Below, piece by piece: positions 1 through 10,141 of a stretch of DNA of 64,000 nt; the first letter of the stretch is position 1, and the number at the start of each line of letters is the position of its first letter. The translations under genes and the position numbers were made by a program. This stretch comes from Micromonospora_G sp044458865. GTDB taxonomy: Bacteria > Actinomycetota > Actinomycetes > Mycobacteriales > Micromonosporaceae. Location: NCBI RefSeq assembly GCF_044458865.1, contig NZ_JBITIH010000012.1, forward strand, positions 170,347 to 234,346, in the 5' to 3' direction. Below the pieces are notes generated by a model. It searched no databases and was not told where the DNA came from. It was given only the letters and a program-made list of their open reading frames with translations.

Positions 1-134
1 CGCCGTCGGACGATGCGGTCAACGCGTCGACCGGTACGGCTGTGCCGGCGACCAGGGCGACCGAGGACGAGCACCCGGCGGAGGGACGCCCGCAGCCCAC
101 CTCGGCCGAGAGCCTGGACCGCGCCCAGGTCTGA
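1..134 (+). CDS. C-terminal tail of an unidentified protein (5' end outside window)
   Basis: Reading in frame 3 from the window edge gives an open stretch of 43 codons ending at TGA 132-134. The peptide is hydrophilic and rich in Ala, Thr, Glu and Pro, like a disordered C-terminal tail, and the codons end mostly in G or C as in real genes here. No domain is visible, so no function can be given. It converges with the next gene, 43 bp away, without an obvious strong terminator between them. That it is coding is inferred from codon style alone. Confidence 0.5.
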   Translation, partial: PSDDAVNASTGTAVPATRATEDEHPAEGRPQPTSAESLDRAQV

Positions 135-177
135 GGCGGGTTCGCCGGAGGGGTCGGGGCGACCGGTCGAGTGGGCT

Positions 178-1098
178 TCAGACGAGCGCGTTCACGATGG
201 TGGTGGCCCGCTCCTCGTGCTGGGCGTACGCGTCGGGGAACGCGGAGACCTGGACGGCCTGGGCGGCCCCGCTGATGCTCATCTGTTGCCAGCCGGGGAT
301 CTGCAGCAGCGCCTGGAAGAACGCCTCCGCCGCGTACGCCGGGCGCATGAGGTCGGCGACCGCGCCCCAACCACTGCTGGTGCGTTGCTGGAACAGCCCG
401 ACCGAGTCGAAGTCGTATCCCGTGCCCTGGTTGGGCAGTTCCAGCGACTCCGGCAGCGCGGGGTTGGCCAGGTTGTAGAGGTTGCTCTCCTGCATCGCGG
501 TCGCGATGGCGACGATCAGCCCACGTTGTGGGATGCCGAGCTTGATCCCGACCTTGACGATGGCGGCGGCGTTGTCCATCTGCGCCTGGTCGAGGCCGGC
601 GACCGGCTTCGGCTTCAGGGGTGCGGCTGGCTTGCGCAGGGCCGGCTTGGTGGTCGGCTTCACCGACGCGGAGACGCTCGGCGTCGGCGTGGCGGGAGTT
701 GTCGGGATCGGCGCTCGCGGACTGTTCCGGGATGCGGCCTGTTCCTGGGCGGCAGCGAGGCGCTCGGAGAGCGCGGTCGTGTCCGCCAGGGTGGCGTGCA
801 GGGGCGCGGACTGGGGGGTCGCCGCACGTGACTCGGTGAACGCGACGAAGCCGAGGCAGCAGGTGAATCCGGTGACCAGGGTCAGCCGGACCGGGGTCGA
901 GGTGACCAGGGTGCGAATCCTTGACTTACGTGCCCGGCGGCGCGTGGCGCGGCGCGACGGCGAGCGGAGGAATCGTCCCCGTCCCCCGGTCGGGGACCGG
1001 TGCCGGCCAGTTGACCGATCATCCGTAGGGGGCTCAGCCGGACGGATAGGTGCGGGGTTGGTCGCCGGCTCACGCTTCGTCTCGTCGTTGGGATGCAC
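178..1098 (-). CDS. Membrane-anchored lysozyme-like (SLT-type) protein, distant paralog E
   Basis: A 306-residue protein with a GTG start. A basic Arg/Ser-rich cytosolic region (about residues 1-65) is followed by one hydrophobic segment (about 68-90), a Pro/Thr/Lys-rich linker (about 100-170) and a C-terminal domain (about 175-306). That domain has the signature AMQES...DSVGLFQQR.SSGWG...QVSAFPDAYAQHE. It is shared with the proteins at 27384, 29771, 31763 and 63325 on this window. The ES and GLFQQ elements resemble the catalytic Glu and GLMQ motif of soluble lytic transglycosylases, so an exported peptidoglycan-acting enzyme is likely but not proven. Unlike its paralogs it lacks the GGAAT/CGTT promoter and is the most diverged member. 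Confidence 0.85.
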   Translation of the reverse strand: MHPNDETKREPATNPAPIRPAEPPTDDRSTGRHRSPTGGRGRFLRSPSRRATRRRARKSRIRTLVTSTPVRLTLVTGFTCCLGFVAFTESRAATPQSAPLHATLADTTALSERLAAAQEQAASRNSPRAPIPTTPATPTPSVSASVKPTTKPALRKPAAPLKPKPVAGLDQAQMDNAAAIVKVGIKLGIPQRGLIVAIATAMQESNLYNLANPALPESLELPNQGTGYDFDSVGLFQQRTSSGWGAVADLMRPAYAAEAFFQALLQIPGWQQMSISGAAQAVQVSAFPDAYAQHEERATTIVNALV

Positions 1099-1379
1099 TC
1101 GCCGAGGCTAGGCAATGCCAGCCGGTCGTGGGTCGACCGCAGCGGTGGCGTCCGCCACAGTTTCCCCTGGTCAGCCGGTCATCGGGCGGCAGCCCAGGGC
1201 GGCCGGGCGGCATCGTCGCAAGACGGGAATGCCGGTTATGTCTGTCCTTATCAACACGCTGCACGCACCGATCTCCGTCTCCCGTTGCCATCAGCTCCAG
1301 GCGTGAGACTCGGATGATCGGCCGAGATTCGCGCACCCGTTCGGCCGTCGACGGAGGCTCGGTCGGACGAAGCGACGGA

Positions 1380-2696
1380 TCATGCCCGGCAGTGTATCCG
1401 TATCCTCGACCGGCCGATCGGGGTGCCGACCGCGCTGCCTGCGACCAGCAGGCAGCCGGCCCCGATGAGGAGAAAGACCCGGGCCGACCCCCACTGTCCG
1501 GCCGCCGCCGTGAACAACGCCGCGCCCAGCGGGCCGGGGGCGGTGTGGATGGTCCAGAACGCCGAGGTGACCCGACCGAGCAGCGGGTCCGGCGTGATCT
1601 CCTGGCGCAGCGAGAGCGAGCAGATGCCCGCCAGGCTCGTGCCGAACACCACCACGGCGACGAGCGCCGCAACGGTACGGGCGTCCGCGGCGCCGGCGAG
1701 CAGGGCGATTCCCGTACCGGCGAGCGCGTACGAGCCGATCCAGCAGACGCCGAAGCCGAGACGGCGACGGGCCGGGGCGACCAGGAGCGAGGCCACGATG
1801 GTGCCGAGCGCGGCGGTGGCGAGTACGTAGCCGACCGTCGCGTCGGACCGCCCGAGCCCCTGTTTGAGGTGGTAGACGTAGAGGTCGGTCAGGCCGAAGG
1901 TCAGGAACGTGAGCGCCGCCAACCGGCCGGTCAGTGCCCGCAGGACGGGCTGCCGCCAGAGGAAGGCCACCCCGACCAGCAGATCGCCGGTGACGGGTCG
2001 CCGCCCGGCCGTCGGGCGGTCGTCGCCCGCGTCCGCTCGTGCCGAGTCGGCCGGATCCTCCCGCTCCGAGGCGGCGGAAGGTGCCGTTGGCGGCGAGCCG
2101 GGCCGGCGGAGACGGATCAGGCACAGCCCGAGTGCGGAGACGGCGAAGGTGCCGGCGTCCACCCCGATCGCGGCAGCCGGGCCGAGCAGGGCACAGAGGC
2201 CGCCGGCGAGCATCGGTCCGACCACCCCGGCGCAGGCGTAGCTGGCGAAGAGGCGCCCGTTAGCCTCGGTTATCCGGGCGGCCGGCACCAGGCTCGGCAC
2301 CGCGCTGACGTACCCGACCTGGAAGACCATTGCCACGGCGCTGCCCAGAGGCATGATCACGTACAGCAGCCAGAGCTGTGGGGAGCCCCACCAGACCAGC
2401 GGAACCAGGGCGTAGAGCGGGACGCGTACGGCGTCGCACCAGATCAGTAGCCGACGCCGGTCGATCCGGTCGACCAGCCCGCCGGCGAAGATCCCGGCGA
2501 CGATGCCGGCCACACCGGAGACGCCGGTGAGCAGGCCCATCCGGCTGACCGAGCCGGTCGCGTCGAGGACCAGCAGCGGGATGGCGACGTACGAGAACGA
2601 GGCCCCGCCCACCGAGAGGGTCTGCACCAGCCAGAAGACGAGGAAGTCGCGGTCGCGCGACAGCGGTCGCTCCGGTCCGGCCAGCGTGCTGCTCAT
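1380..2696 (-). CDS. MFS transporter, DHA3/EntS-like exporter
   Basis: 438 residues with about 12 hydrophobic segments. The N-terminal pattern (FLVFWLVQTLSVGGASFSYVAIPLL, cut here to its type) is that of the MFS_3/EntS group, which exports siderophores, macrolides and other small molecules. A Ser/Glu-rich cytosolic loop near residues 205-240 separates the two halves. The ATG start at 2696 overlaps the stop of the upstream ClpC2-like gene (ATGA), so the two are translationally coupled. A longer reading from 2735 exists but ignores this coupling. The pairing with a drug-sensing-type regulator suggests an inducible efflux pump; the substrate cannot be read from sequence. Confidence 0.88.
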   Translation of the reverse strand: MSSTLAGPERPLSRDRDFLVFWLVQTLSVGGASFSYVAIPLLVLDATGSVSRMGLLTGVSGVAGIVAGIFAGGLVDRIDRRRLLIWCDAVRVPLYALVPLVWWGSPQLWLLYVIMPLGSAVAMVFQVGYVSAVPSLVPAARITEANGRLFASYACAGVVGPMLAGGLCALLGPAAAIGVDAGTFAVSALGLCLIRLRRPGSPPTAPSAASEREDPADSARADAGDDRPTAGRRPVTGDLLVGVAFLWRQPVLRALTGRLAALTFLTFGLTDLYVYHLKQGLGRSDATVGYVLATAALGTIVASLLVAPARRRLGFGVCWIGSYALAGTGIALLAGAADARTVAALVAVVVFGTSLAGICSLSLRQEITPDPLLGRVTSAFWTIHTAPGPLGAALFTAAAGQWGSARVFLLIGAGCLLVAGSAVGTPIGRSRIRIHCRA

Positions 2697-3418
2697 CCGG
2701 CTGACCCGGCCCGGGCGTACGCCTCCACCACCCATGCCTCCACCGCCTCGCGGGTGACGCCCAGTGCGACCAGCACCCGCGCACCGGGCTCCGTTGGTCG
2801 GCGGAGCAGGCCGAGTAGCAGGTGTTCCGTGCCGACGTAGTTGTGTCCCAGACGCAACGCCTCCTGGAAGGTCAGGTCGCGCACCCGCTGGGCGCCGGGG
2901 GAGAGGGTGAGTGGTCCGGGCCGGGGCGCCCCGGGCGGGTCGAGGGTGGCCCGGGTGGCGGCCCGTACGGTCTCGGTTGGCGCGCCGAGCCCTAGCAACG
3001 CCCGTACGGCCAGGCCGTCCGGCTCGTGCATCAGTCCGAGCAGCAGGTGTCCGCCGTTGACCTCGTCGTGCCCGGCCTGCCGTGCCTCTTCCTCCGCCCG
3101 TTCCATCACGTTCCTGGCTCGGTCGGTGAACCGGGCGAGTACGCCGGGAGGCAGCAGGTCGGCAGCTTCCGCCCGTTTCGCGACGAACCGTTTCTGTGCC
3201 GCCTGTTTGCTGACCCCGAGGCGTCGGCCGATCTCCGCCCAGGAGGCTCCGTCCTGACGCGCCAACTCCACGAAGTGCCCGACCAGGTGGTCGGCCACGT
3301 CGCCGAGGTATTCGGCGACCAGGTTCGCGTCCGAGAGGCGTTCCAGTGCGGGTCCGTCAGGTTCGCGGCCGACGACGTACGTGATCAGCTCGTCCAGTCG
3401 GGCAGGTGGTCCGGCCAT
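2693..3418 (-). CDS. clpC2: ClpC2-like regulator: HTH plus Clp N-terminal domain
   Basis: 241 residues. Residues about 55-80 contain a helix-turn-helix (ASWAEIGRRLGVSKQAAQKRF, a few residues shown as type) and residues about 95-235 form a double Clp_N repeat (HLLLGLMHEPDGLA and HLLLGLLRRPTEPGA), with no AAA+ ATPase. Length and layout match mycobacterial ClpC2, a Clp-N-only protein reported to bind antibiotics that target the ClpC1 N-domain and to control its own expression. The gene appears leaderless: TATGGT lies 6 nt before the ATG. Two inverted repeats cover its promoter (see 3421-3466), so autorepression is likely. The downstream exporter overlaps by ATGA. The symbol is assigned by resemblance. 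Confidence 0.85.
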   Translation of the reverse strand: MAGPPARLDELITYVVGREPDGPALERLSDANLVAEYLGDVADHLVGHFVELARQDGASWAEIGRRLGVSKQAAQKRFVAKRAEAADLLPPGVLARFTDRARNVMERAEEEARQAGHDEVNGGHLLLGLMHEPDGLAVRALLGLGAPTETVRAATRATLDPPGAPRPGPLTLSPGAQRVRDLTFQEALRLGHNYVGTEHLLLGLLRRPTEPGARVLVALGVTREAVEAWVVEAYARAGSAG

Positions 3419-3420
3419 GG

Positions 3421-3437
3421 GTCAACCATAGGTTGAC
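3421..3437. promoter_or_regulatory. Operator 1 (GTCAACC-N3-GGTTGAC) over the clpC2-like -10
   Basis: Perfect 7-3-7 inverted repeat. On the minus strand it overlaps the -10 hexamer TATGGT (3430-3425) of the ClpC2-like gene. The probable ligand is that gene's own HTH; this is inference from position and symmetry. Confidence 0.7.
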
Positions 3438-3454
3438 GATGTGGCGAAAATCAA
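3425..3454 (-). promoter_or_regulatory. Leaderless promoter of the clpC2-like gene
   Basis: Minus strand: TTGATT (3454-3449), 18-bp spacer, TATGGT (3430-3425), then 6 nt to the ATG at 3418. Both hexamers sit inside the two inverted repeats. Confidence 0.65.
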
Positions 3455-3465
3455 CCACTGGTTGA
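3451..3465. promoter_or_regulatory. Operator 2 (TCAACC-N3-GGTTGA) over the clpC2-like -35
   Basis: Second copy of the same inverted repeat, 29 bp centre to centre from operator 1 (just under three helical turns). It overlaps the -35 hexamer. It also lies about 57 bp upstream of the divergent EEP gene and could influence that gene too. Confidence 0.65.
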
Positions 3466-3521
3466 CGCTCATGGGATGGGTACCGGATACGCGGCGCCAG
3501 GGCGGCGATACGATACGGACA

Positions 3522-4466
3522 GTGGCCGCGAGCGAAACCAACCCTGTCGATCCGGGACCGGCGCAGCCGTCGCGCGGTCGCCGTGGCCTGTTCGTCGCGG
3601 TCGCCGCCGTGGTGCTGGCCGCGGTGATCGTCGGACACCGACTGATCCCCAACGTGGCCGGACTGGGCAGTTTGGTCGACAGCGGCGCCCCGTTCCTCGG
3701 CCTCGGTATCCCGGTGTTGGCCCTCGCCGCCCTGCTGCGCCGGTCGCGGCTGGCGCTGCTCACCGTGTTGGCGCCGGCGCTGCTCTGGGCCGGCCTGTTC
3801 GGCACGGCCTGGCTGCCCTCCGGTGGTGGTGGCACGGTCGCGCTCCGGGTGGCCAGCCAGAATCTCCGCATCGGCAATCCGGACCCGGTCGCCACGGTGA
3901 GCGCGCTCGCCACCACCGATCCCGACCTGATCGGGCTTCAGGAGGTGGGCGGCGACATCCGGGGGTCGGCCGCACTGCGGGAGCGGTATCCGTACCGGGC
4001 GACCGAGTCCACGATCGCTCTCTGGAGCCGTTTCCCGGTGCGGGAGCATGTCGGCGTCGACACCGGGCTCGGCTGGAACCGAGCCCTACGCGCGGTGGTG
4101 GAGACCCCGCAGGGCGACGTGGTGGTGTACGTCGTCCACCTCGGCTCGGCGCGGGCCGGCGACACCGCCACCCGGGACCGTACGGTCGGCATGCTCGCCG
4201 CGACCCTGCGCCGGGAGTCCGCCGAACGGCTGATCGTGCTCGGTGACTTCAACACCGCCAGCACCGACCGGGCCATCACCCCGCTGACCGACCTGCTCGC
4301 CGACGCGCAAGCCGACGCCGGACGCGGGTTGGGCTTCACCTGGCCGGCGGCGATGCCGGTCACCCGTCCCGATCACGTGCTCTACCGGGGCCTCACCGCG
4401 GCGTCGGCGGGTGTGGTCCGTACCCCGGCCAGCGACCACCGTGCGGTCACCGCCGGTTTCCGGTAA
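3522..4466 (+). CDS. Membrane-anchored endonuclease/exonuclease/phosphatase (EEP) family protein
   Basis: 314 residues from the GTG at 3522. TACGAT ends 7 nt before this codon, which fits a leaderless transcript and argues against the longer reading from 3441. Three hydrophobic segments occupy about residues 15-100. The EEP domain follows, with ASQNLRIGN, LIGLQEVGG, VVHLGS, LGDFN and SDHRAV: the usual metal-binding Asn/Glu, central His, GDFN and terminal Asp-His. The catalytic domain is predicted to face outward. EEP enzymes cut phosphodiester or phosphomonoester bonds; the substrate is unknown. A paralog with the same layout lies at 22845. Confidence 0.85.
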   Translation: MAASETNPVDPGPAQPSRGRRGLFVAVAAVVLAAVIVGHRLIPNVAGLGSLVDSGAPFLGLGIPVLALAALLRRSRLALLTVLAPALLWAGLFGTAWLPSGGGGTVALRVASQNLRIGNPDPVATVSALATTDPDLIGLQEVGGDIRGSAALRERYPYRATESTIALWSRFPVREHVGVDTGLGWNRALRAVVETPQGDVVVYVVHLGSARAGDTATRDRTVGMLAATLRRESAERLIVLGDFNTASTDRAITPLTDLLADAQADAGRGLGFTWPAAMPVTRPDHVLYRGLTAASAGVVRTPASDHRAVTAGFR

Positions 4467-4506
4467 CGCACCCTGACCGTCCCGGGACGGTTCGGCCGGG
4501 TGCCGG

Positions 4507-4926
4507 TCAGCGGTCGCTGCCGTTCGCCGGGGTCACCGTGAGGGTGTGCCGGCCACCGCCGTTGCTGGAGAAGGGCCAGAGCCGGTCGGCGGAGTCCGCC
4601 AGCCTGGCCAACTGCTGGCGGGTCAGCCCCACCGCGGCGATGCTCGCCCGTACGTCGGCGTGGTAGCACCCGTCGGGATCGCGGCCGAGTCGCGCCTGCG
4701 CCCGTACCTGCACCGTGTGGGCCTCGTCGCTGACCGTCGTCGCCGCCTCGACCGCCGCGTGGTGCAGACAGGCGGCGAACGCGGCGGCCAGCAGCTGCTC
4801 CGGACTCAGCCCGTTGCAGTGCGGCGCGAGCGGAGAGGCCAAGGTCGTCGAGAATTCCCCGTCACCGGTACGCAGCTGCCCACCTGCTGCGGTGGCCGTG
4901 GCCTCGCGGACCCACGATTCCGGCAT
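4507..4926 (-). CDS. OsmC/Ohr-family protein lacking the second cysteine
   Basis: 139 residues, OsmC-like fold. The helix LSPEQLLAAAFAACLHHAA carries the first redox cysteine (C53). In organic-hydroperoxide resistance proteins a second cysteine sits in a CPYS-type motif; here the matching stretch reads LWPFSSNG, so no resolving cysteine is present there. A non-standard cysteine (C37) lies nearby. It may be a one-cysteine peroxidase or a non-peroxidase OsmC member. The start is supported by AGGGGG 7 nt upstream. It converges with the EEP gene. Confidence 0.85.
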   Translation of the reverse strand: MPESWVREATATAAGGQLRTGDGEFSTTLASPLAPHCNGLSPEQLLAAAFAACLHHAAVEAATTVSDEAHTVQVRAQARLGRDPDGCYHADVRASIAAVGLTRQQLARLADSADRLWPFSSNGGGRHTLTVTPANGSDR

Positions 4927-5102
4927 CGCGTACCCCCTGTCGCTCCTGGCCGGGCTACCCGGCCGACCCGCTGTGAAACACCGGTCGTCAGCCGGGTGGC
5001 CCGTCGGCCGGGGAACCGTCGGTGCCCGCGCGTCGTCGCTCGTCGATACCGCTCGTCCGCCGGCGCTGGCACCGGCATCGGCGGATGACTATGGTGTGGC
5101 GC

Positions 5103-5810
5103 ATGCGTAGCGCCGTGGGTCGTGTTGTCACCCTCCTCGCCGTGGCCGTGTTCGTGGCGGTCCCGCCGCTGGTCGTCGGGGCCTCGGCGAACGCGGCCTC
5201 GGCGAACGCGGCGCGGGTGGAGGCGGCACCGGTGGAGATGGCGCGGGCGACCCTGCGGGAGAGCACCCCGGGCGCGAACCAGACCGTCGATCGGCTGCCC
5301 GAGCTGGTCACGCTGGTCTTCGACGAGTCCCCGGCGGCGGTGAAGATCACCGTGACCGGGCCGGACGGGACGGACGTGGTCTCCTCGCCACCGAACATCA
5401 GGGGCGTCGGGGTCCGCCAGCCGGTCCGGCCGGGCGCCGCCGGGCGGTACACGGTCCGCTACGAGATGTCCCCGGTGACCGGCCCACCCGCCGTGGGTAG
5501 TTTCGACTTCACGGTCAGCCAGGCGGGCCCGGCGCCCGCACCCACCGGTGCGGCCCCGCCCACAGCCCTGCCCGCTCCGTCGGTCGGCGCCACCACCACA
5601 GCCGCAGCGGCGAGCACCTCCGCCGGCATCGCACCCGCTCCCGGTGCGACCTCCCCGGCCGCCGGCACGTCCGCGCCGTCGGCCCGCGCGGCCCGCGACG
5701 GTGGCGGGACGTCCACGCTCGCGGTGGTCATCCTGGTTCTGCTCGGCGTGGCTGCCGCCGCCAGCGTGGTGCTGGTCCTGCGGTCGCGGACGGGTCGCGG
5801 CACCGCCTGA
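5103..5810 (+). CDS. CopC-domain protein with C-terminal membrane anchor
   Basis: 235 residues from ATG 5103. A signal peptide (about 1-32) is followed by a CopC domain (about 45-140: TLRESTPGANQTV, VTLVFDESP, AGRYTVRYEMSP), a long Ala/Pro/Thr linker and one transmembrane helix near the C-terminus. CopC domains bind copper in the cell envelope. The mature N-terminal histidine that begins the classical copper site is not evident (ARATLRES where HARL is usual), so copper binding may be altered. TATGGT ends 7 nt before 5103 and favours a leaderless start there; in-frame ATGs at 5085 and 5091 are alternatives. Confidence 0.8.
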   Translation: MRSAVGRVVTLLAVAVFVAVPPLVVGASANAASANAARVEAAPVEMARATLRESTPGANQTVDRLPELVTLVFDESPAAVKITVTGPDGTDVVSSPPNIRGVGVRQPVRPGAAGRYTVRYEMSPVTGPPAVGSFDFTVSQAGPAPAPTGAAPPTALPAPSVGATTTAAAASTSAGIAPAPGATSPAAGTSAPSARAARDGGGTSTLAVVILVLLGVAAAASVVLVLRSRTGRGTA

Positions 5811-5941
5811 CCCCTCGGCGGCACCGGCCGGGGCGAAAGGCCCCATGCGGGCAGTTCCCGCAGCATCGCCGGCTGTCTGATTCGCCCTGGCGTATGGCTG
5901 GTTTCGCCGCCGCACATTACCACCAATTCGCTTGTTCTCGC

Positions 5942-5976
5942 GTCAAAACAGGCGCGACTGTCAAGGGAACGTCAAG
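5942..5976 (+). promoter_or_regulatory. Direct repeats GTCAA upstream of kdp (candidate KdpE site)
   Basis: GTCAA occurs at 5942, 5960 and 5971; the last two are GTCAAG with an 11-bp period, the spacing used by OmpR/PhoB-class regulators such as KdpE. They lie about 120-155 bp before the first small ORF of the operon. Function inferred. Confidence 0.4.
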
Positions 5977-6096
5977 AAGGACCGGCGTGGCGTAGCGGGA
6001 TCGTCATAACCCGGCACCCCTCGGGATGCGGTGCGTTTCCATGGTTCGGTGCGGTCACTCATGGCCGCGATGAACCCGCGATTGAGGAGACGTTCG

Positions 6097-6180
6097 GTGA
6101 TCGACGTCGTGTTCGTGCTGCTGACAGTGGGACTGTTCGCGGCCCTTGCCCTGGTGGTCCGGGCGGTGGAGCGGCTGTGA
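6097..6180 (+). CDS. 27-residue single-span membrane peptide leading the kdp operon
   Basis: GTG start with GAGGAG 7 nt upstream. The product is one transmembrane helix ending in RAVERL. Its stop overlaps the GTG of kdpF (GTGA), so the two are coupled. It is not KdpF, which follows with the typical LLFPERF ending. A possible extra Kdp-associated small subunit or a translation leader; I cannot decide which. Confidence 0.7.
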   Translation: MIDVVFVLLTVGLFAALALVVRAVERL

Positions 6181-6266
6181 ACGCTGTCAACCTCGTCGGT
6201 CTGATCCTGTCGGCCGCGCTGGCTGTCTTCCTGGTGGTAGCCCTCCTGTTCCCGGAGCGTTTCTAG
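6177..6266 (+). CDS. kdpF: Potassium-transporting ATPase small subunit KdpF
   Basis: 29 residues: one transmembrane helix followed by the characteristic LLFPERF end. GTG start inside the preceding stop; its TAG directly abuts the ATG of kdpA. KdpF stabilises the KdpABC complex in the membrane. Confidence 0.88.
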   Translation: MNAVNLVGLILSAALAVFLVVALLFPERF

Positions 6267-7922
6267 ATGAGTACGACAACCGCGGGCGTGATCTTCATCG
6301 TCGTGCTCGCCGCCGCACTGGTCGCGGCCTACCGCCCGTTCGGCGACTACATGTACAACGTGGTGGCCGGCACCCGGCACTCACGGGTCGAGCGCGGCAT
6401 CTACCGACTGATCGGTGCCGACAAGCGGGCCGAGCAGTCCTGGGGCGTGTACGCGCGCAGCCTGCTCGCCTTCTCGGCGATCTCGATCCTCTTCCTGTAC
6501 GCGTTCCTGCGCCTGCAGGACAAGCTCTGGCTCTCGCTCGGCCTCGACCCGGTGACCAACCACGTCGCCTGGAACACCGCCGTCTCGTTCGTCACCAACA
6601 CGAACTGGCAGGCGTACTCCGGTGAGTCGACCATGGGTCACCTGGTGCAGATGGCCGGTCTGGCGGTGCAGAACTTCGTCTCCGCCTCGGTCGGCATCGC
6701 GGTGGCGGTCGCGTTGGTACGCGGCTTCGCCCGCAGCCGGACCGACAAGCTCGGCAACTTCTGGGTCGACCTGACCCGGATCACACTGCGGATCCTGCTC
6801 CCGATCTCGGTGGTCGGAACGATCGTCTTCATCGCGGCCGGCATGGTGCAGAACCTGCACGGCGGCACCGACGTCACCACGCTGACCGGCGGCACGCAGA
6901 CGCTCACCGGTGGTCCGGTCGCCAGCCAGGAGATCATCAAGGAACTCGGCACCAACGGCGGCGGCTTCTACAACACCAACAGTGCGCACCCGTTCGAGAA
7001 CCCGACCACCTGGACCAACTGGCTCCAGCTGTTCCTGATCTTCGTGATCCCGTTCAGCCTGCCCCGGGTCTTCGGCCGTCTGGTCGGCCAGAACCGGCAG
7101 GGCTACGCGATCGTCGCGGTCATGGCGATCCTGGCCATCGCGAGCATCGCGCTGACCAACGCCTTCGAGTTGATGGGTGACGGCACGGTGCCGCACGCTG
7201 TCGGCGCGGCTATGGAGGGTAAGGACGTCCGGTTCGGCATCCCGAACTCGGCCACCTTCGGCGCGGCGACCACGCTCACCTCGACCGGTGCGGTGAACTC
7301 GTTCCACGACTCGTACACCGCACTCGGCGGCATGATGCCGATGTTCAACATGATGCTCGGTGAGGTAGCTCCCGGTGGTGTCGGCGCCGGCCTGTACGGC
7401 CTGCTGATCCTCGCCGTGATCACGGTCTTCGTCGCCGGCCTGATGGTCGGCCGGACCCCGGAGTACCTGGGCAAGAAGATCGGCGCCCGGGAGATCAAGT
7501 TCGCCTCGCTCTACTTCCTGATCACACCAACACTGGTGCTGGTGGGTACGGCGCTGGCGTTCGGTACGGGCAACAACGCCACCGCGCTCAACGTCGGTCC
7601 ACACGGCCTCTCCGAGGTCCTCTACGCGTTCACCTCGGCGGCGAACAACAACGGGTCGGCGTTCGGCGGTATCACCGTCAACACCGGCTGGTGGGACACG
7701 ATGCTGGGGCTGGCGATGCTGTTCGGTCGCTTCCTGCCGATCATCTTCGTGCTCGGCCTGGCCGGGTCGCTCGCCCGGCAGAAACCCGTACCCGCTTCCG
7801 AGGGGACGCTGCCGACCCACCGCCCGCTCTTCGTCGGCATGGTCGTCGGCGTGACGGTGATCCTCGTGGCGCTGACGTTCCTGCCCGCGCTTGCGCTCGG
7901 CCCGCTGGCCGAGGGCCTGTGA
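6267..7922 (+). CDS. kdpA: Potassium-transporting ATPase subunit A (K+ channel-like subunit)
   Basis: 551 residues, the usual KdpA length, with about ten membrane helices. The family stretches NFVSASVGIAVAVAL, LGTNGGGFYNTNSAHPFENP-type loop and SAANNNGSAFGG are present; these form the four selectivity loops that take K+ from outside. It begins immediately after kdpF and is followed 23 bp later by kdpB. Together KdpFABC makes the high-affinity, ATP-driven K+ uptake pump used under K+ limitation or osmotic stress. Confidence 0.97.
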   Translation: MSTTTAGVIFIVVLAAALVAAYRPFGDYMYNVVAGTRHSRVERGIYRLIGADKRAEQSWGVYARSLLAFSAISILFLYAFLRLQDKLWLSLGLDPVTNHVAWNTAVSFVTNTNWQAYSGESTMGHLVQMAGLAVQNFVSASVGIAVAVALVRGFARSRTDKLGNFWVDLTRITLRILLPISVVGTIVFIAAGMVQNLHGGTDVTTLTGGTQTLTGGPVASQEIIKELGTNGGGFYNTNSAHPFENPTTWTNWLQLFLIFVIPFSLPRVFGRLVGQNRQGYAIVAVMAILAIASIALTNAFELMGDGTVPHAVGAAMEGKDVRFGIPNSATFGAATTLTSTGAVNSFHDSYTALGGMMPMFNMMLGEVAPGGVGAGLYGLLILAVITVFVAGLMVGRTPEYLGKKIGAREIKFASLYFLITPTLVLVGTALAFGTGNNATALNVGPHGLSEVLYAFTSAANNNGSAFGGITVNTGWWDTMLGLAMLFGRFLPIIFVLGLAGSLARQKPVPASEGTLPTHRPLFVGMVVGVTVILVALTFLPALALGPLAEGL

Positions 7923-7945
7923 CAGACATGCTGAGGAAAGAGAAC

Positions 7946-10140
<2,195 letters not shown>

Positions 10141-10141
<1 letters not shown>

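Noticed and set aside
1099..1320. Possible ECF promoter for lysozyme-like paralog E
   Set aside because: The complement of GGAAT-N17-CGTT was not found upstream of 1098; only unrelated GGAAT on the other strand.
1050..2450. Plus-strand frame of 466 codons opposite the MFS gene
   Set aside because: Shadow; Arg/Gly/Glu-rich and conflicts with the membrane protein on the other strand.
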